A stretch of DNA of 41,108 nucleotides from a bacterium HR37 (GTDB lineage Bacteria > Desulfobacterota_D > UBA1144 > Nemesobacterales > CSP1-2). Under the pieces are notes generated by a model. It was given only the letters and a program-made list of their open reading frames with translations, had not been told where the DNA came from and did no database searches. Both the position numbers and the translations under genes were made by a program. The stretch's first letter is position 1, and each line of letters starts with the position of its first letter. The stretch lies in assembly GCA_002898375.1 (NCBI GenBank), contig BEIN01000022.1, positions 1 to 41,108 of the forward strand, in the 5' to 3' direction. Below are positions 33,173 to 40,448 of this stretch, piece by piece.

Positions 33173-34652
33173 TGCAGTACCCACCAAAAGGAAGAAGGAC
33201 TTTAAAAGTTGTTCCCTTACCAGATTCACTTTCTACAAGTATCCTTCCACCAAATGACTCAACTATCCTCTGGGAAACAAAAAGACCTAGTCCCGTTCCC
33301 TTACCGGGTTCCTTTGTTGTAAAAAACGGGTCAAATATCTTATCCATAATCCCTTCCGGAATACCAGGACCATTATCTTGAACCCTAATTTCGATATCAC
33401 CGTTAGAAGCAATCCCTGTGGATAACGAAATAACCCCACCGCTACCTACTGCATCCCTTGCATTAAGCATAAGGTTTATTACAACCTGAACGAGTTGATT
33501 CGAATCAACCCTTACCCACAGGGGCTCCTTAGAGAGGCAAAAACTTAAACGTATGTTTTTAAAAACACCTTGGTTGCTTAATATCTCCAAGGCACTCTTT
33601 ACAACCTCATTTACATCTACGTTGCAAAGCTCAAAGCCGCTAGGGCGAGCGTAGTTAAGAAGCATACGAATTATTTTATCAATTCTCTCAATTTCTTTTT
33701 GTATGTTAACAAGGAATTCTTTCTTTTTGTCTTCATCCAAAGCGTATCCTCTTCCAAGTACATCTACGTATCCCTTTATAGCGCTAAGAGGGTTTCCTAT
33801 TTCGTGTGCAATACCTGCAGCTAGCCTTCCTATAGAGGCCAATTTCTCCGAGACAACAAGCTCCTTTTGCGTACGTAGAAGCAACCTGTTTGTCTTCTCA
33901 AGCATAAAAAGGCTCTCTTTAATATCTGCTTTGCTCTTTTCAATCTCCTCATACATCCTTCTTAAAGCCATATGTAGCTCCCTTATCTCCCTTACCTCAC
34001 CCAGATTTAAGTTCTCAGGGAACCTACCCTTACTTATCTCTTCCGTAACCTTTACTAAACCGAGAACCGGTCTTACTATCCTTCGTGAAAGCAGATAGTA
34101 ACCAAAAAGGGCAATTATCAACAGATCAAGAACAATCCAAGCCGCTATTAACCTCTGGCTCCAGACCACACTTTCCTTTAAAGAAAGAAGTGGCTGGTAA
34201 ATAAGAATTGCCCCCTTTCGCTCCCCATTCCTTTGAAGAACTGAAGCAACCTTAAATCCCCTGTAAAAGTATAAAGGTGGAAGATTAATTCCCTCCAGAC
34301 GAACCAAAGTTTTTCCCGTTTTTAAGGCTTCAAGAATTAAGGGATCGTTGATACTTCTATCCCCGTATTCGGAATCAAAACCAAATACCACTTTCCCCTT
34401 AGAATCAGCAATAACCCCCCAGGCTCCTTCCTCTAGAGCACCCTGTAGAAAACCTATCCCCTCTTTAATACTAAAACCCCTTACATACATCCCCTCAAAG
34501 GCAGCTATTACGGCTTTTACCCCTTCAATCTTTCCCTGGATAGCAAACCTCTCTGTAACCTGAAAGGCAATTACACCTATAAGAAGCATGGAAACAGCTA
34601 TTAAAAAGATTATGGTAACAAGTATTTCAAACCTGAGCCCTACCTGTCTCAA
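33150..34652 (-). CDS. Sensor histidine kinase paired with the NtrC-type regulator
   Basis: An N-terminal transmembrane helix (EILVTIIFLIAVSMLLIGVI), a periplasmic sensing segment of about 130 residues, a second membrane helix (LIAAWIVLDLLIIALFGYYLL), a HAMP linker and a coiled coil precede the HisKA H-box (AAGIAHEIGNPLSA). The ATPase domain follows with DNGPGIP and GTGLGL. It should phosphorylate the adjacent regulator. The start is uncertain: no ATG fits. A TTG at 34652 with AGAGGG three bases upstream gives MRQVGLRFEIL, typical of this kinase type, while another TTG at 34709 is possible. The signal is unknown. Confidence 0.93.
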   Translation of the reverse strand: MRQVGLRFEILVTIIFLIAVSMLLIGVIAFQVTERFAIQGKIEGVKAVIAAFEGMYVRGFSIKEGIGFLQGALEEGAWGVIADSKGKVVFGFDSEYGDRSINDPLILEALKTGKTLVRLEGINLPPLYFYRGFKVASVLQRNGERKGAILIYQPLLSLKESVVWSQRLIAAWIVLDLLIIALFGYYLLSRRIVRPVLGLVKVTEEISKGRFPENLNLGEVREIRELHMALRRMYEEIEKSKADIKESLFMLEKTNRLLLRTQKELVVSEKLASIGRLAAGIAHEIGNPLSAIKGYVDVLGRGYALDEDKKKEFLVNIQKEIERIDKIIRMLLNYARPSGFELCNVDVNEVVKSALEILSNQGVFKNIRLSFCLSKEPLWVRVDSNQLVQVVINLMLNARDAVGSGGVISLSTGIASNGDIEIRVQDNGPGIPEGIMDKIFDPFFTTKEPGKGTGLGLFVSQRIVESFGGRILVESESGKGTTFKVLLPFGGYCNEQGVTA

Positions 34653-34749
34653 ATTCCCTCTTGTAGTGGTTTTTTCAGAAATTTTATATCCAAAAGAAAA
34701 ACAAACCAATAGCCCTATAACTATCTAAACAAAAAGGGGTTAAAGTCTA

Positions 34750-34758
34750 TGATAAAAT
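34750..34758 (+). promoter_or_regulatory. Extended -10 promoter of the thiolase-fusion gene
   Basis: TG-A-TAAAAT lies seven bases before the ATG at 34766, with no -35 match and no Shine-Dalgarno. Extended -10 promoters can work without a -35 box. The message would be leaderless. Confidence 0.5.
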
Positions 34759-34765
34759 ACTTTTA

Positions 34766-36271
34766 ATGCATGTATACATTGATGGAACGGGTTTAACAAA
34801 GTTTGGCAAATCAAACCTGGATTTAAAATCTCTCCTTGTTGAAGCAGGAAAGAAAGCGTTAAACCAATCAAGGTATCCTGAACCCGATGCGGTATTTGTG
34901 GGAGCAATGAATCCAGAAGAGTTTACAGAAACGGGAAATATATCTACCCTCACCGTAGATGCCCTTGGACTTTCTGGTATCCCATCCATAAGAGTTGAAA
35001 CAGCCTCTTCTTCAGGGGCGGCTGTGTTTTCAGTTGCCTTTACGGCAGTTGCCTCTGGTATATTCCGAAACGTCCTTGTCATAGCAGGGGAGAAAATGAC
35101 ACATCTTCCAACATCAAGGGTAACAAAGATACTTGCTGAAGTTATAGAAACCCAAGAAAGAGAATCAGGTGCAACCATGCCGGCCCTTGCAGCAATGATA
35201 ACAAAAGCGTATATGAACAGATATAAAATCTCTAGCGATAAAATGGAGTACATACTTTCATCAATAGCTCTAAAGAACCACTTCAATGGCTCACTAAATC
35301 CATACGCACAGTTTCAGAAAAGGATAACCTTAAAGGAGTATAAAGAAAGCAAGATGATTGCGGAACCACTAAGACTCTATGATTGCTCCCCTATAACAGA
35401 TGGTGCAGCAGCCCTGGTTCTAACAAGGGAAAGAACAGATATACGCGTTGCAGGAATAGGACAGGGAACTGATACCCTTGCTCTAAGACACAGAGACTCT
35501 ATCACCCACTTTATGGCAACCCGTATTGCAGCAAAGACCGCTTATGAGATGGGAGGACTTAAACCACGGGACATAAACTTTGCTGAAGTACACGATGCGT
35601 TTACAAGCTTTGAAATCATAAACTCAGAAGACCTTGGGTTCTTTGAGGAAGGAAGAGGGTGGGAGGCTGTTGTGGATGGGGTAACCCATATTGACGGACC
35701 ATTTCCTATAAACCCATCGGGTGGACTAAAATCAAGGGGACATCCGGTAGGGGCAAGTGGACTTGCTCAGATCGTTGAAACCATAAGACAGATGAGAGGA
35801 GAAGTTGATTCCAAATGTCAGGTGGGGAAAACAGATATAGCACTTACACACTCAATCGGCGGAATTGGAAACAACAATTTTGTGGTAATTCTGGAAAGGG
35901 TTAGAGAAAGAATAAAACCCACAAGAAAGACCGCTGGCTATAACCTTCCAATTCATATAACGAGAATAAAAGGGCCCCACGATCAGGAGATCAAAGTGAA
36001 TGAAACAGAGGGTTTTATAGAGACATTTACCACCTTACATGTTACCCCGGAGGGTTTTCCTTCCCCATTAATCCTTGGTCTTGTAAAACTTAAAGAGCAG
36101 AATACAAGGATTATTGCCAGAGCCATGTTTCTTGGTAAGTACAAGATAGGAGAAAGGGTTAAGGTAGAGAGAGAAGACAACCTCTACCTGTTTCGAAAAG
36201 AAAATATAACAGAGAAGGTAAAATACTATTTTCGCTCCATTACCAGGAAACTGCTTAAACACATACGCTAA
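34766..36271 (+). CDS. Thiolase-fold enzyme fused to a DUF35 OB domain, catalytic Cys replaced by Ser
   Basis: Residues 1-380 have the SCP-x/archaeal-type thiolase fold. At the nucleophile position of RVExACASG the sequence is RVETASSSG, so S81 stands where cysteine is expected. H276 (EVHDAFT) and H326 (RGHPVGAS) are kept. Residues 395-480 are a DUF35 OB domain (GFIETFTTLHVTPEGFPSPLI) without the four-cysteine zinc ribbon that usually precedes it. DUF35 proteins normally partner thiolases as separate subunits, as in archaeal HMG-CoA synthesis, or thiolase-fold aldolases such as Ltp2-ChsH2. Loss of cysteine argues against a normal thiolase and favours an aldolase/lyase or binding role, which is inference. 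It is followed closely by a converging lipoprotein gene. Confidence 0.87.
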   Translation: MHVYIDGTGLTKFGKSNLDLKSLLVEAGKKALNQSRYPEPDAVFVGAMNPEEFTETGNISTLTVDALGLSGIPSIRVETASSSGAAVFSVAFTAVASGIFRNVLVIAGEKMTHLPTSRVTKILAEVIETQERESGATMPALAAMITKAYMNRYKISSDKMEYILSSIALKNHFNGSLNPYAQFQKRITLKEYKESKMIAEPLRLYDCSPITDGAAALVLTRERTDIRVAGIGQGTDTLALRHRDSITHFMATRIAAKTAYEMGGLKPRDINFAEVHDAFTSFEIINSEDLGFFEEGRGWEAVVDGVTHIDGPFPINPSGGLKSRGHPVGASGLAQIVETIRQMRGEVDSKCQVGKTDIALTHSIGGIGNNNFVVILERVRERIKPTRKTAGYNLPIHITRIKGPHDQEIKVNETEGFIETFTTLHVTPEGFPSPLILGLVKLKEQNTRIIARAMFLGKYKIGERVKVEREDNLYLFRKENITEKVKYYFRSITRKLLKHIR

Positions 36272-36273
36272 CA

Positions 36274-36831
36274 TCAAAAACAATCAGGAGGATCAATACA
36301 GGGTTCAAACTCTTCCTGATTGCTGTGGTCTAAAGCCATACCGTATCTATGACCAAGCTCATGCTTCCAAAAGGACAGATCCCCACAGCTTCCTATTCCC
36401 CTTTCAGCAATTATTATCAAATCACTTGAGGGGTAAAAGATACCAGAACATACATCCCTATCCACAGCATCACACTCAAAGTTTCTGGGGACAACAAAGA
36501 CTCTGAGTTCTGAGAGAGGTGGTACTAAAGTCCCATCATCTAACCTAAATTCCTCAAAACCTATGGCTGCACCCCTCTCGAACTGACAATCTAAAAAATC
36601 CACAGCATCTTCATCAAGCAAATTAACTATTGTGTCTGCATCCAAACCCACGTCCTCTCTAATGGCAACCTTTATGCCATAGAAAGGTGTTTGTAGATTA
36701 TAGTTCTGGGTTAGGGCATCCTCAAGTGTAATTTTGGAGTCAGGACCCTCTATAATGGACTCAAGCTCACCATCACAACCCAAACCAGAAACAATTAAAA
36801 CACAGAAGACAAGGTATCCCAAGGCCTTCAT
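36274..36831 (-). CDS. Small lipoprotein with HELGH zinc-protease-like motif
   Basis: The 185-residue protein has a short signal ending at SGLGC (C19), a probable though imperfect lipobox. Near the C-terminus it carries H157-E158-x2-H161-x2-G164-x4-H169 (FWKHELGHRYGMALDH). The first part is a classic zinc metalloprotease site. In metzincins the third histidine is normally two residues closer, so the ligand geometry is unusual. Five further cysteines after C19 (82, 120, 128, 149, 178) plus C184 suggest disulphides in the periplasm. No clear family fits. A GAGGAGG site supports the start. It converges on the thiolase-fusion gene with two bases between the ends. Confidence 0.75.
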   Translation of the reverse strand: MKALGYLVFCVLIVSGLGCDGELESIIEGPDSKITLEDALTQNYNLQTPFYGIKVAIREDVGLDADTIVNLLDEDAVDFLDCQFERGAAIGFEEFRLDDGTLVPPLSELRVFVVPRNFECDAVDRDVCSGIFYPSSDLIIIAERGIGSCGDLSFWKHELGHRYGMALDHSNQEEFEPCIDPPDCF

Positions 36832-36894
36832 TAAACTCCTCCTCGGTTAAAATAGCTCTATATTTTACATTCACAAACTTCCAAAAAAAAGTTA

Positions 36895-36903
36895 TGGTAA
36901 AAT
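36895..36903 (+). promoter_or_regulatory. Extended -10 promoter of the BtrH-like gene
   Basis: TG-G-TAAAAT lies nine bases before the ATG at 36913, with no Shine-Dalgarno and no matching -35. It mirrors the element in front of the thiolase-fusion gene. Confidence 0.5.
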
Positions 36904-36912
36904 AAAGACGGT

Positions 36913-37917
36913 ATGAAGCACATAATAAGAAACTGGGTTCATATTCCAGGACTACACTGTGGCTCTACCGCTCTAAGGGACACGGTAACCTACTATGGAT
37001 ACAGGTTCTCAGAGGCACTTTGCTTTGGTCTGGGTGCAGGTTTGGGCTTCTTTTATATGAAAGCAAAGAATCTAAACCCTACAAGGATTATACATCTTAG
37101 AGGACACGGAATGGAACCCAACTTTTTTAGCCTGATAAATAAACCGACCCAATGGAAATACGAAGAGAACGAAAACATCGCCCTTGATATACTGAAGGAA
37201 TACATAGCAAATGACATCCCTCTTTTAATACAAACAGATATCTATTACCTAGATTACTATAGATCCTCTACCCACTTTCCCGGACACGTTGTATCCGTAT
37301 GGGGTTATGATGATGAAACCCAAACGGTTTTTCTAGCTGATACCGGCTTTGAAGGACTCCAACCCATATCCTACGAGAGCCTTAAAAGGGCAAGAACCTC
37401 AAAAGCACAGCCCTTTCCTCTGGAAAACAACTGGTTTGAGGTAATACTAGACAAGCCAATCCCCCCTCTAAAAGATATAATTCCAGAAGCCATACGTAAA
37501 AACGCAAAATCAATGCTTGAAGGGGTAAGAAGCCCCAGAGGTGAGTCAAGTGTAAGAATGATAAAGGTATGGTCAGATGAGCTTCCTGAATGGGAAGAGG
37601 CCAGCGATTGGAAATGGTGTGCCAGATTTGCGTATCAGGTAATAGAGAAAAGAGGAACGGGTGGTGGTGGCTTCAGATGGATTTATAGAGACTTTCTTCG
37701 GGAAGCAGAGGAGATAATTCCAAATCTAAAGGAACTCGGGCTCTCAGAAAAAATGGATACACTTGGGCACATATGGAGTGAGTTGTCTAGGGTGCTTAAA
37801 CAGATTAGCGAGAGCGAAACACCGAGGAGCTTGTTTAAGAAGGCATCATCAATGGCAAGGGAAATCTGGGAGCTGGAAGGAGAATTCTACTTAAACGTCC
37901 TCTCCAAACTACAGTAG
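36913..37917 (+). CDS. BtrH N-terminal-domain-like protein (papain-like fold)
   Basis: The first 160 residues match the BtrH_N family. Features are H15-C16 (GLHCGSTALRDTVTYYGYRFSEA), the FGLGAGLGFFY segment, H125 in GHVVSVWGYDD and D143 in LADTGFEG. Together they make a cysteine-histidine-acid set as in C39/papain-like enzymes. In butirosin biosynthesis BtrH transfers an acyl group from a carrier protein to an aminoglycoside. The C-terminal half (about 190-334) is helical and fits the DUF4872-type extension. No carrier protein or aminoglycoside genes are near, so the substrate is open. It is followed after seven bases by a HAD phosphatase gene, implying one transcript. Confidence 0.85.
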   Translation: MKHIIRNWVHIPGLHCGSTALRDTVTYYGYRFSEALCFGLGAGLGFFYMKAKNLNPTRIIHLRGHGMEPNFFSLINKPTQWKYEENENIALDILKEYIANDIPLLIQTDIYYLDYYRSSTHFPGHVVSVWGYDDETQTVFLADTGFEGLQPISYESLKRARTSKAQPFPLENNWFEVILDKPIPPLKDIIPEAIRKNAKSMLEGVRSPRGESSVRMIKVWSDELPEWEEASDWKWCARFAYQVIEKRGTGGGGFRWIYRDFLREAEEIIPNLKELGLSEKMDTLGHIWSELSRVLKQISESETPRSLFKKASSMAREIWELEGEFYLNVLSKLQ

Positions 37918-37924
37918 GCAGGAA

Positions 37925-38611
37925 ATGCAAGAGATAAAACTCATCCTCTTTGATATAGATGGAACCCTGCTTGTATCAGGCGGCGCCTCTATAAGGGCTA
38001 TAAATCGCGTTTTTAAAAATATGTTCGGTATTGAGAATGCCATGGAGGGAATAAAACCCGACGGGAAAACCGATCCTCTGATTCTTAGGGAACTTTTTAT
38101 GAAAAACCTAAAAAGGGATTTCTCAAAAGAGGAGGCAAATAGGGTATTTAAAGAATACCTATCTTTTCTTGAGAAGGAAATAGTAACATCTAAAAGCCTT
38201 AGGATAATGCCTGGAATTACACAACTAATAAAGACCCTCTCACAAAAACAAGATACAGCAATTGGCATTGCCACAGGCAATATAGAAGAAGGAGCCAGAA
38301 TAAAGCTTAGGCACTCTGGGTTAGAACATTTCTTCAGGTTTGGAGGTTTTGGTTCCGATTCCGAAAGCAGAGAGAAGCTTATCCGGATAGCTATAGAAAG
38401 GGGAAGGAAACTATTTAACCACACAAGAAGGGAGAGGGTATTTGTAGTTGGTGATACACCCTTTGACATAATCAGTGCAAAAGCAGTAGGAGCAGAGGTC
38501 ATTGCTGTTGCAACTGGCTCCTATACGGTTGAGGACCTAAAAAGATACAAACCCCACTTCGTGTTTAAAAACCTCTCCCAGATAGAAGAAGTTATAAGAG
38601 TATTTGGATAA
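37925..38611 (+). CDS. HAD-superfamily phosphatase, phosphoglycolate-phosphatase-like
   Basis: The 228-residue protein has motif I D10-x-D12 (LFDIDGTLL), a helical cap domain (about 17-85), motif II in ATGNIEEGARIKL, the lysine in ESREKLIRIA and motif IV VVGDTPFDIISAKAVG. It is a subfamily IA hydrolase, like Gph or beta-phosphoglucomutase. The exact substrate is not readable. It follows the BtrH-like gene by seven bases and probably shares its transcript, which suggests a common pathway. Confidence 0.9.
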   Translation: MQEIKLILFDIDGTLLVSGGASIRAINRVFKNMFGIENAMEGIKPDGKTDPLILRELFMKNLKRDFSKEEANRVFKEYLSFLEKEIVTSKSLRIMPGITQLIKTLSQKQDTAIGIATGNIEEGARIKLRHSGLEHFFRFGGFGSDSESREKLIRIAIERGRKLFNHTRRERVFVVGDTPFDIISAKAVGAEVIAVATGSYTVEDLKRYKPHFVFKNLSQIEEVIRVFG

Positions 38612-38612
38612 G

Positions 38613-39182
38613 CTATATAACACGCCTTAATACAGAACTCAATCTCTCATAATCGTCTTTAAAGAGCCTTGCAAGGCTTTTCCCTACCCTTATAACGTAG
38701 TCTGTATCGTTTCCCCTTGCTTCCTGAGAGTAGCGAATAGCTGAAATTATAAGCTCATCAACGGGTATGTTGGGAGAAGAGATAATTATTCTCAAGAAGA
38801 AATCCTCTGATGTAAGCTCCTTTACCTCTTCCCTTGTACATTCGTAAACAAAGGAATGTATAGTAGGCGGAATAGGAGGAAGTGAAAAAACAACTCTTTC
38901 TTTTTCCAGATAAGCTATGGTAAGCACATGAAACTCTGTCTTTAAAAGCTCAAATATCTGGGGTTGTGCCTGTTTTAACTCCTTTAAGCTCATTCCATAG
39001 GTTTCAGGCCTTCTTCCTGGCTCCTTGCTTTCTGTAATTATCTCGTAAACCACTCCATAGACAACCGGATTGGAATCGGTTTTCACAAAACAACCAAAGC
39101 AGGGAGACTCCCCTATGTTTTTAGAACGTGCAATAAACCTTCTTGTGCTTGACTCTACAACCTCACCAACGTAGTTTGTCAA
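38613..39182 (-). CDS. HAS-barrel protein linked to NurA, no ATPase domain
   Basis: Residues 1-50 (YVGEVVESSTRRFIARSKNIG ... VYGVVYEI) match the HAS barrel found at the N-terminus of HerA-type DNA-translocating ATPases and ATP synthase subunits. The remaining 140 residues have no Walker A or B motif, so the protein is not a HerA ATPase. It begins with TTG overlapping the TGA stop of the nurA gene (TTGA), so translation is coupled and no ATG alternative exists. The pairing implies a NurA partner or adaptor role in DNA end processing. Whether a full HerA exists elsewhere in the genome cannot be told here. Confidence 0.75.
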   Translation of the reverse strand: MTNYVGEVVESSTRRFIARSKNIGESPCFGCFVKTDSNPVVYGVVYEIITESKEPGRRPETYGMSLKELKQAQPQIFELLKTEFHVLTIAYLEKERVVFSLPPIPPTIHSFVYECTREEVKELTSEDFFLRIIISSPNIPVDELIISAIRYSQEARGNDTDYVIRVGKSLARLFKDDYERLSSVLRRVI

Positions 39183-40351
39183 ATCCTTGGTCCCCTTTTA
39201 GACATTCCTTTTCTAGAGACGGTTACCTTAAATCCAGACCTTACCAGAGCCTCTCTTATTAGCTCAAAGAAAAACTCTCTGTCCTTTGCCCTTACAACTG
39301 CCTGCTCATGGGCTTCACTAAGAGATACTGGATATCCTCCTCCCTTCTTTGCCTGATCAAAAACAACGGAGTGAACAAGTTCCAAGAGACCTCTATCCTC
39401 CACAACCCACCTTGGAACCTCAATCCTTACAATCTCTTCCCCAACGTTTAAATAAAAGAAATGCACGCAGTGCTCACCATAGTAATCCAGTATCTTTGAA
39501 GAGCTCTTAAAAACCACAGACCTCTCACCAGGATTTAAGACTCTAGAGAATAAAACCCTATCCGTTACCTCCTCAATGGAAGCACATGGTAGCTCCGGAA
39601 GATCAGTATAAGGGCATTGATTACAGTAACTTACCCTATCAGGACACAGACCAACGCGCAAGGCATTTATAACATCTGTGCCACCTGGAAAACTGATATA
39701 ACCTGCTACAGGAACCCTAAATGTCCTTAGCCTCTCCAACACATTGATAAACGGTTTGATAATCTCATTCTTAAAATCTTCAGGTGTTCCCTCAAGCCTC
39801 CACAATATAAGGGTACCATCGAAAAGGGCAACAGAGTTCTCTCTGTTTTTACACTCCTCCACCAGTCTTAAAACCTCTTTAAACTCCATCAACGTTCTCT
39901 TCTCCGAGATTACTGTAGCATCCGCAGGAACCTTTCTGCCATCCCATGGGATAAACCTATCCTCATCTTTGTAAAAGAAACTCGGAAAGGAACTGAGCCT
40001 AGCTCCAGCATCGGCTCCGTACTGCAAAAACACAGAGCCTATGTTTATCAGATAACACGGAAGAGCTTCGTTTCTATCAGGGAAAATCTGTGAGCCGTCT
40101 GATGCAAAGACCTTATAATCTGGAGGACACGGGGGAAGAGGATAGCTTCTGTTAAGAGGTTCAAAAAAATCGGCTACAAGCCAAGAGGTTTTGCTAAGGT
40201 TTACCTTCCGAGAGAGCTCATCCCAGGATTCAGCTTTAAGATTAAGCTCTTTTAGGGCAACTCCTAACTTCTTTAAGAACCTCTCCTCGTGCTCTTTCTT
40301 TTCCCTGATCATGCTGTTTATTTGGGATTTTAGAAGGGAGAAGTTAAGCAT
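39179..40351 (-). CDS. nurA: NurA-domain 5'-3' nuclease
   Basis: The 390-residue protein has the NurA pattern: an N-terminal catalytic aspartate in VFASDGSQI (D85), a second in VALFDGTLILWRLEG, and the downstream VAGYISFPGGTDVINALR and QCPYTDLPELP segments. NurA degrades DNA 5' ends together with the HerA translocase during homologous-recombination end resection, mainly in archaea and some bacteria, often thermophiles. A cysteine-rich stretch (LCPDRVSYCNQCPY) may bind metal. A TACTAT -10-like element seven bases before the ATG, with no Shine-Dalgarno, hints at a leaderless start. The next gene encodes a HAS-barrel protein. Confidence 0.85.
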   Translation of the reverse strand: MLNFSLLKSQINSMIREKKEHEERFLKKLGVALKELNLKAESWDELSRKVNLSKTSWLVADFFEPLNRSYPLPPCPPDYKVFASDGSQIFPDRNEALPCYLINIGSVFLQYGADAGARLSSFPSFFYKDEDRFIPWDGRKVPADATVISEKRTLMEFKEVLRLVEECKNRENSVALFDGTLILWRLEGTPEDFKNEIIKPFINVLERLRTFRVPVAGYISFPGGTDVINALRVGLCPDRVSYCNQCPYTDLPELPCASIEEVTDRVLFSRVLNPGERSVVFKSSSKILDYYGEHCVHFFYLNVGEEIVRIEVPRWVVEDRGLLELVHSVVFDQAKKGGGYPVSLSEAHEQAVVRAKDREFFFELIREALVRSGFKVTVSRKGMSKRGPRI

Positions 40352-40380
40352 ATCAAAAATAGTATGGCTTTAATAAAGAA

Positions 40381-40416
40381 AAAAGGCAAGCTTCCCTTAC
40401 GGGGAGCTTGCCTTTT
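40381..40416 (-). terminator. Intrinsic terminator of groEL
   Basis: A 16-pair stem with one G-U pair (AAAAGGCAAGCT... TTAC loop ...AGCTTGCCTTTT) lies 32 bases after the groEL stop. On the minus strand it runs into TTTTTTCTTTATT, a strong U-tract. It also separates groEL from the nurA transcript. Confidence 0.9.
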
Positions 40417-40448
40417 AGAGTAGCAGTTAGCCTAGCCAACCCTGTTTG

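Noticed and set aside
34747-35286. 179-codon open frame antisense to the thiolase-fusion gene
   Set aside because: Low-complexity translation with no motif. The opposite strand encodes a clear thiolase fold, so this is a shadow.
37909-38502. 197-codon open frame antisense to the HAD phosphatase
   Set aside because: Serine/phenylalanine-rich shadow; the plus-strand frame carries all HAD motifs.
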